Of a stretch of DNA of 64,000 nucleotides, positions 57,777-64,000 are shown in pieces (position 1 is the stretch's first letter; the number at the start of each line of letters is the position of its first letter). Under the pieces are notes generated by a model. That model was not told the origin of the DNA and searched no databases. It saw only the letters and a list, made by a program, of their open reading frames with translations. This DNA is from Bacillota bacterium (GTDB taxonomy: Bacteria; Bacillota; Clostridia; Christensenellales; Pumilibacteraceae), in assembly GCA_009777485.1 (NCBI GenBank), contig WRLT01000002.1, positions 1-64,000 of the forward strand, given 5' to 3'. The position numbers and the translations under genes are program-made.

Positions 57777-60700
57777 ATGCAAGAAGTAAAAATCACCGCG
57801 CAAAAAAAAGCAAAACCTGCGTGGCTGTTTGCTTTGCTGATAGCGGCAGTTTGTATGCTTAGCGCGTTGGCAGCAATCGGAGGCGCGGGCAATCCGCAGA
57901 CGGCTTTGGCGGCACCCAACACAAGCTGGTATAATGCAAGCGCGAACGATTTCTCCATCAACACCGCCGACCAACTGGCAGGCTTTGCCCAACTGGTAAA
58001 CAACGGCACCACCTTTGCGGGAAAGACCGTAAGGCTAAATGCAGACATTGACCTATCCGCATACGGCAAAGATTTTAACGACGGTAAGGGCTGGCAGCCC
58101 ATAGGCAGAGAATGGTATTACAGGGACAGCATTTCGGAAGAATGGATAGATGAAAGTTTACCTTTTAGCGGCGTCTTTGACGGCAACTCAAAAAAGATAA
58201 CTGGTTTATATATCAACGACATAGCGTCGGAGTACGCCGGGCTTTTCGGATTTGTACAAGGCGGCACCATCCAAAACCTACGTATTCAAGACGTAGATAT
58301 AACGGCGGGGCGGGTTGCAGGCGGTTTGGTTGCAAGGCTTGACGGCGCGACCGTAACAGACTGCGGAATTACAGGCAGCGTGTCGGTGAGCGACGGTGTT
58401 TTCGGCGGCGGAGAGGCTGTCGGGGGCAGAGCATTCGGCGGCTTAGCGGCAGAAGTGTGGGAGAATACTGTAATTAAAAACAGCTATGCGGCAGTCAATG
58501 TTATCGGCGACGCAGAAGTAGGCGGCCTTGTCGGAATGATGCGGTTTGCGCAGGTGGAAAATTGTTATGCTACCGGAAACGTAGCGGCAAAAAGCGGAAA
58601 TGTCGGCGGCTTAATCGGTCAGGCACGGGGCGGACTTATTAATATCGCAGACCAAAGTGTAATTAAAAACACTTTTGCAACGGGGGTTGTAGAAAGTAGG
58701 ACATACGCTTCAAGAACAAGCAGCAGCGGCGGCTTAATAGGAAATATTTGGACTACGACGGTAACCCATAACGTGGCGCAAAACACCCACCTAATAGGTT
58801 CAGGCCGATATAGCCCTAACAGCAGCAGCGACTGGTATGATTCAAGAGGAAGGATTGCTGCTGCAAGCGATGCTACGGTTTTGCCCAATTCAACCAGTAC
58901 GCTTGCCAATAATTACGGGTTCAGCGGCATGGTGATGAGCTCACGCCACGACACATCGGACAAAACGGCTACGGGGCGCGACGGCGAGGATATTGACGAT
59001 TTTACTATGTTAACGCCTGCGTTTTGGACGGGTATCGGTTTTAGCACAAGCATTTGGACGCTTGCAGAGGGCAAATTACCGTATTTAACCGCGCTGGGAA
59101 AAATGAACCCGATAATCCCTACGTCAAATTTTAATTCGGGCGGAAGTGTTGTACAGGGCGAAGAAATTAACCTGTTCGCGGAGCGTGATGTAACCGAGGT
59201 TCGTTACACTTTGGACGGAACAGAGCCTAACGCGGCAAGCCCTGTGTATTCAGAAATTATTGCAGGCTTAGATATTGTAATCCCGAATACAGAAACGATA
59301 TTGATAAAGGCAAAAGCATTCCGCGACGGACAAGAAAGCCCCGTCATAACGGTTGAGCTTAAATTTTCACTGGCACCTCCGATTTCTAACCCTGTAATAA
59401 CGGCACACAACGCACCGATTCTTGAATTTGGAACTCCCGTGTGGCTGTATACGGTGGATGTTGACACGATTATTTATTACACAACCGACGGAACTACTCC
59501 AAGCGAAAGCAACGGCATAAAAATAGACCCGAATTCCGGCAAAGAGGAAGATTTTTTGCCCGTCACGATGTCCCACGAAACACGCAGTATCAAGGCTATC
59601 GCGTACCGAACGGTGGGCGGCTTTACGTATACAAGCGCGGTTGCAGATTTTAATTTCACCGTCCGTTTGCCGCGCCCCACCCCAACCTTAAACGGTTCGG
59701 AGGACGCATATTATAATTATATTCCGGTTAACGTTTTCCTAGGAAACAGTCAGTTATCCTCCAATGCGGTGGTAGGCGATATTTTTGAAATAAACAGTGT
59801 GCCGGGCGCAACCGTTTGGTACAGGATAGGAGAGGGTTCTGACTTTATCCCGTACAACGGCCCTATAACCCTTACCAGAGGCGCGGATATTTGGGCATAC
59901 GCCGCAATGAACGGAATGGTAAATAGTGAAACTAGATACTTCAGGCTATCCGTGCGTATGCCGCAGCCCACTATCAAAATGCCCGACGGCACGGTAATCG
60001 AAAACGGTGCAGAAGTTGAAATAGAATACGGGCAAAATATACAATTTATAACCCCCGACTTAGACGATTTTAGATTTTACTACACCACTAACGGAACCAC
60101 GCCGACACGCAACAGCCGTTCTACTATGGGGGAGTTGCGTTTGACAAGCACTACTACGCTTAATGTAATGATAGATTCTTATTATACCGCAGGTATTTCG
60201 GTATATCCAGGCGAAGTAGCAACCTTTACCGTCAAAGTTGTAGCGGCTAAGCCTACCGCTAACCTTGTGTCGGGTTCTTCCGTGCCTTATAGCACGCCGT
60301 CCGTTTGGCTTTCGTCCGCATCTCCGGACGTTTCGGTTTACTATACTTTAGACGGCAGCGACCCCGACCCCGACAACCCCAGTTCCACATTCCGTTTTGG
60401 ATGGCAGGGGATATCGTTAACCGCACAAACAACCATACGGGCGCAAGCCTTTGGAAACAACAACAGCAGCGAGCCTAGCGAAATTGTAGAATTTTTCTAT
60501 CAGGTGATAACTCCCGCACCTACGCAATCGCGCCCGTCCCTTGCCTTAAACGCGGGCGAAACCGTAGAGCTTAGGCACGTGCTGCCAAACGCTGTTATCC
60601 GCTATACACTGGACGGCAGCGACCCAACCGCAGCCAGCCCTGTTTACACAACGCCCATTATCATCAACCAAACCACTACCGTCCGTGCTAGGGCATTTAC

Positions 60701-63700
60701 CGACGGATACGACCCAAGCCCTATTGTTTCATGGACCTTTACCGTCCGAGCTAAAATAGCAGGCCTGCCTGTTGCCAGTATTGCACCGGGTACGGTATTA
60801 GTCGGCACGGCTATTTCCCTGTCTCATCCCATGCAAGGCGTAACCCTGCGTTACACCACAAACGGTCAAAACCCTACATCGGCACATCCGATTTTCCCGT
60901 CATCGTATACGATAAACGCTAACACTACGCTAAAAGTCCGCGCTTTTATGACGGGTATGGAAGAAAGCGATGTTACAACGTTTGTGTATAATATACAACT
61001 AAGAGCCCCGATTGTTTCACCTGCACACGGTTCGGTGGTAATTGCCGGTACGCGCGTTGCGATTTCCGGCGCGGGCGACATTTATTATACAACCGACGGA
61101 ACCGAGCCTACGCTTTCAAGCATACGCTACGATACTACCAGAGTCGTGCTAGAACCTAACATGACCATTCGGGCAAAATCATTTCCTGCCGTTAATGACG
61201 GAACCGTTGCAAGCGCGGCAACCGCGCCGCATACGTTTCAGCTGAAAGCTGCCGCACCCACATCCCTATATCCCGATGGATATTGGTATGATTCAACCCA
61301 ACTAAACGTGCGTGTTTATGCTACGGGACAATCGGGTGCGCGCATACATTGGACACGAAACGGAACAGAGCCTACATCCGGCAGTCCGTGGGTTTCATCG
61401 GGCGACGGGGTAATTGTTACCAACACGCAATCCGTTCTTAAATTAAAGGTTTTCCGCGACGGAATGCTGCCGAGCGATACCGTAACGTTTGAATACTTTT
61501 TACAAATGCCGCGCCCTACGGCGTCCATTGCAAGCGGTTCTAGGGTAATGCCAGAGGCGGTTTTGTCGTTTAACAGTGCCGTTCCCGCAGACGGCTTTTT
61601 GTACGTGGTCAGGGCACACAGCTGGGTCCTTCCGCCCACGGCAAGTGAATTTACCAATTTCACGACAGACTCTATTGTGCTTGATTACAACCCGGCTACA
61701 GTGTCAAGGGTTAATATTTGGGTAAAAACAATAAAAGACGGATTGGCGGAAAGCGATGTAGCCTATTTCTATTACGACCTTATGCGGGTTGCCCCAAGAC
61801 CGCAAGGAACCTTCCCCGGTCACGGCCTTCTTAATGCAAACTACAACACCCCCGAGCAAATGCTGCACCACCGATTAAACCCCTCTGTACCCAGCGGTGC
61901 GCAAGTTACCTTTATAGGCTTAAACGTGCGTTATACACTAGACGGAACCGAGCCTACCGAGAGAAGTCCGCTGTTTCCCGCATTTTTAACGGTAAGATAT
62001 CCGATTACCTTAACCGTTAAAGCCTTTGGCAATGCAACGTATTCGCCCAGTATAACCGAAACCTATAATGTTACGGTAAGTAAATTAGAAGAAATTATAC
62101 TAGATTTAGGCGCAGTGCAAACGGATATCGACGACCCTGGATTTTTGGACGCAAATTTTAAATTTGACCTTAACCAACTGCAAGGCTCTGTTATTTACGA
62201 AGAAGGCAAGGTTAAAATGTTCTTCGGCGTTGAGTTTAGCTTTGACGTAAGCGTAAGCATGGACCTTGACAAAACCTATAATAACCTTAAAAACTCAATC
62301 GACAATAAGGATACACGCTACCTTGCTTCGGCAGGCTTAACACTGCTGCCGGGCGGTTCGTTTACGTATAACAAAAACAGCTACACGCAAATAATCGGTT
62401 ATTTAGAGGGCGTTATGCCGGGTACGGCTTTGCCGCAGCAGCTGACGGGACAGCTGATAATCATTCACAACTCAAATACTTTTCTGTACAACGATATAAC
62501 CGTGCTAGGCTTTACGATAGGCTATTCGGTAAGCGTAAGCACAAATATCGATTTTAACGGGCAACTGGTATTAGATACCGCTTCGCGCAGGCTTACGCCC
62601 AGCGGTAGCATAGATATCCGTTTCAATATCGATGCCGCAGCGTGGGTAAGCATACCGGTACTGGGCAGCGCGGGCATACAAGGCAGTGCGGCACTGGTAC
62701 TGCATTGGAACTTTTCAACAGGCAATTGGAATCTGTCGCTTAACGGCCACATCAAGGTTTGGGCAACTATTTTGGGCGTTACCGGCAGCGTAACGGTATA
62801 CGGCGGCATGCATTTTAGCAGCAGCGGCACTACCCAGTTTAGTGCAGGTGTTTCCGGAAGAAGTCTGCCCGTACCCTCACAAAGGGTGGATTTCAAAATA
62901 GACCTCCCTAGCATTTTCTATGCAAACGGTATGTTTGAGCCGGACAGCTACGAAAATTCACCCCGAGATTATTTAATTAACCAGTCCGATTGGCTGGGAG
63001 AACAACTTCCCGCCGATGTTTTAACGGTACTGCAACGCTCTGTATACACCGATACCGCACCGCTTATGGCAGAATTAGCAAACGGAACCCGCGTTATGGT
63101 GTTTCTTGCCGATAACGGTTCACGCGATCCGCTAGACCCCTATTCCTTAAACCGCACGATGTTGATGTATTCGGTGTACGATGCCCTCAACGGCACATGG
63201 AGTACGCCTTTGCCGGTATGGGATTCGGGAACGGCAGACTTTGCGCCGTCTATCGCCTCAGACGGCACAAGCATTTGGCTTGCATGGCAAAAAAGCAGCA
63301 CAACGTTTAACGAAACAGCGGCTCTTGCGGATGTGTTGGCAGCGGGGGAAATTGTTGTTGCACAATTCAATGGTACAACAGCAAAGTTTGGGGACTTTGT
63401 AACGCTTACCAATAATAACTTTATGGATACCAGCCCGCGAATTGCGGTGCATGGCGAAGACGTTTTGGTTGCATGGATTCAAAACACCGTAAACGACATA
63501 TTCGGCACAAGCGGTAAAATCACGCGTATCATGGCAAGCCGATTTATAAACGGCGTGTGGTCAAACGCCTTTGTTGTAGCAGAAAATTTAAGTGCTGTAA
63601 CCGCACTGGATGCGGGCTTTATAAACGCTCAGGCGCAAGTAGCCTTCGTTACAGACAACGACAACAATTTAAACACCATCCATGACCGCACCTTGCATTT

Positions 63701-64000
63701 GGCTACAATCTACGAAACTACACAAAACGAAATCCTCACCCGCACCGTCGAAAGTGTAGAAGTAGTAAATGATAAGCCCATATCTAACCCGCAATTCTTG
63801 TCTGTAAACGGCACCTCCGTACTCAGCTGGCACAGCGAGGAAACTATCCTTTATCTAACCAACGGGAAAACCGTTGCGGTGTTTTTAGAAAATGTTCCAA
63901 ACAACAATTATAAAATTATCAGCGGCTTTGATAAAACGGCAATTATCTATTCGGCTGTTTTAGACGAGGTAGGCTATCTTTTAGCGCGCATGTTAGACGA
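57777..64000 (+). CDS. Giant surface protein with GLUG and chitobiase-C-type repeats (partial, 3' end missing)
   Basis: An open frame of at least 2074 codons from ATG 57777 (GAGGAG upstream) to the window edge. The signal peptide has a hydrophobic core and probably ends at TALAAP near residue 44. GLUG-type modules follow (about residues 60-330; repeated GGLVG / GGLIG). At least nine chitobiase/hexosaminidase C-terminal-like beta modules come next, recognised by Y(T)TDGTEPT-like phrases, up to about residue 1440. The rest is unassigned beta-rich sequence. The frame was checked at 59103 and 63990 and stays the same. It is likely a cell-surface binding protein. Confidence 0.82.
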   Translation, partial: MQEVKITAQKKAKPAWLFALLIAAVCMLSALAAIGGAGNPQTALAAPNTSWYNASANDFSINTADQLAGFAQLVNNGTTFAGKTVRLNADIDLSAYGKDFNDGKGWQPIGREWYYRDSISEEWIDESLPFSGVFDGNSKKITGLYINDIASEYAGLFGFVQGGTIQNLRIQDVDITAGRVAGGLVARLDGATVTDCGITGSVSVSDGVFGGGEAVGGRAFGGLAAEVWENTVIKNSYAAVNVIGDAEVGGLVGMMRFAQVENCYATGNVAAKSGNVGGLIGQARGGLINIADQSVIKNTFATGVVESRTYASRTSSSGGLIGNIWTTTVTHNVAQNTHLIGSGRYSPNSSSDWYDSRGRIAAASDATVLPNSTSTLANNYGFSGMVMSSRHDTSDKTATGRDGEDIDDFTMLTPAFWTGIGFSTSIWTLAEGKLPYLTALGKMNPIIPTSNFNSGGSVVQGEEINLFAERDVTEVRYTLDGTEPNAASPVYSEIIAGLDIVIPNTETILIKAKAFRDGQESPVITVELKFSLAPPISNPVITAHNAPILEFGTPVWLYTVDVDTIIYYTTDGTTPSESNGIKIDPNSGKEEDFLPVTMSHETRSIKAIAYRTVGGFTYTSAVADFNFTVRLPRPTPTLNGSEDAYYNYIPVNVFLGNSQLSSNAVVGDIFEINSVPGATVWYRIGEGSDFIPYNGPITLTRGADIWAYAAMNGMVNSETRYFRLSVRMPQPTIKMPDGTVIENGAEVEIEYGQNIQFITPDLDDFRFYYTTNGTTPTRNSRSTMGELRLTSTTTLNVMIDSYYTAGISVYPGEVATFTVKVVAAKPTANLVSGSSVPYSTPSVWLSSASPDVSVYYTLDGSDPDPDNPSSTFRFGWQGISLTAQTTIRAQAFGNNNSSEPSEIVEFFYQVITPAPTQSRPSLALNAGETVELRHVLPNAVIRYTLDGSDPTAASPVYTTPIIINQTTTVRARAFTDGYDPSPIVSWTFTVRAKIAGLPVASIAPGTVLVGTAISLSHPMQGVTLRYTTNGQNPTSAHPIFPSSYTINANTTLKVRAFMTGMEESDVTTFVYNIQLRAPIVSPAHGSVVIAGTRVAISGAGDIYYTTDGTEPTLSSIRYDTTRVVLEPNMTIRAKSFPAVNDGTVASAATAPHTFQLKAAAPTSLYPDGYWYDSTQLNVRVYATGQSGARIHWTRNGTEPTSGSPWVSSGDGVIVTNTQSVLKLKVFRDGMLPSDTVTFEYFLQMPRPTASIASGSRVMPEAVLSFNSAVPADGFLYVVRAHSWVLPPTASEFTNFTTDSIVLDYNPATVSRVNIWVKTIKDGLAESDVAYFYYDLMRVAPRPQGTFPGHGLLNANYNTPEQMLHHRLNPSVPSGAQVTFIGLNVRYTLDGTEPTERSPLFPAFLTVRYPITLTVKAFGNATYSPSITETYNVTVSKLEEIILDLGAVQTDIDDPGFLDANFKFDLNQLQGSVIYEEGKVKMFFGVEFSFDVSVSMDLDKTYNNLKNSIDNKDTRYLASAGLTLLPGGSFTYNKNSYTQIIGYLEGVMPGTALPQQLTGQLIIIHNSNTFLYNDITVLGFTIGYSVSVSTNIDFNGQLVLDTASRRLTPSGSIDIRFNIDAAAWVSIPVLGSAGIQGSAALVLHWNFSTGNWNLSLNGHIKVWATILGVTGSVTVYGGMHFSSSGTTQFSAGVSGRSLPVPSQRVDFKIDLPSIFYANGMFEPDSYENSPRDYLINQSDWLGEQLPADVLTVLQRSVYTDTAPLMAELANGTRVMVFLADNGSRDPLDPYSLNRTMLMYSVYDALNGTWSTPLPVWDSGTADFAPSIASDGTSIWLAWQKSSTTFNETAALADVLAAGEIVVAQFNGTTAKFGDFVTLTNNNFMDTSPRIAVHGEDVLVAWIQNTVNDIFGTSGKITRIMASRFINGVWSNAFVVAENLSAVTALDAGFINAQAQVAFVTDNDNNLNTIHDRTLHLATIYETTQNEILTRTVESVEVVNDKPISNPQFLSVNGTSVLSWHSEETILYLTNGKTVAVFLENVPNNNYKIISGFDKTAIIYSAVLDEVGYLLARMLD

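Overview
The window is a piece of a chromosome from a Gram-positive, mid-GC bacterium, probably an uncultured clostridial (Bacillota) lineage. This is inferred from many lipobox and secreted Ig-like proteins, CotH and VTC genes, no outer-membrane genes, clean TTGACA/TATAAT promoters and a Firmicutes-type conjugation module. The exact taxon cannot be read from the sequence.

Left host arm (1-21622). First comes a MoxR - DUF58 - BatA/VWA - double VWA operon. A surface and polyphosphate cluster follows: a CotH lipoprotein, a VTC-domain polymerase, a DUF4956 membrane protein and a GH128-like glycosidase. Next are a decayed PfkB kinase, a PHP phosphoesterase, galE, a lipoprotein, a Glu/Pro-repeat membrane protein, a ROK sugar kinase and recF.

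Accessory island (about 21660-51260). A 27.6-kb integrative conjugative element (ICE) sits in a tRNA-Pro(CGG) gene, bounded by a perfect 152-bp direct repeat (23028-23179 and 50656-50807). Its transfer genes are all on the plus strand: tandem-OB SSB, ArdC-MutS_I-primase fusion, probable oriT, ribbon-helix-helix accessory protein, MobL-type relaxase, VirD4, a 1637-residue surface protein, VirB2-like, VirB6/TrbL-like, PrgI-VirB4 fusion, ParA and a small partition partner. The tyrosine integrase is on the minus strand beside the right att site. Two accessory blocks interrupt this backbone. One (37968-40267) holds two convergent pairs of two-helix membrane proteins, a NERD nuclease and a lipoprotein. 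The other (45810-49300) holds a structured RNA plus a ToxN-like ORF, a zincin-like ORF and a Fic protein.

Three layers of structure are not explained by ordinary genes. A family of at least eight palindromes built from TGTAAAGA units sits just upstream of most accessory genes, and in front of both fic genes it supplies the -35 box. Two small promoter-RNA-terminator units are duplicated around the ICE with stem-preserving changes. One of them abuts the start codon of a ToxN-like ORF, as in a type III toxin-antitoxin operon. Finally, the Fic and zincin genes share a duplicated 3' tail plus palindrome, as if accessory cassettes are swapped in front of a fixed tail. Several genes look leaderless.

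Right host arm (50808-64000). It holds a second tRNA-Pro (AGG), an FMN reductase, a divergent pair of XRE regulators with a doubled operator, a 1636-residue Ig-like lipoprotein with an internal domain duplication, and the start of a very large GLUG/chitobiase-type surface protein that runs off the window.
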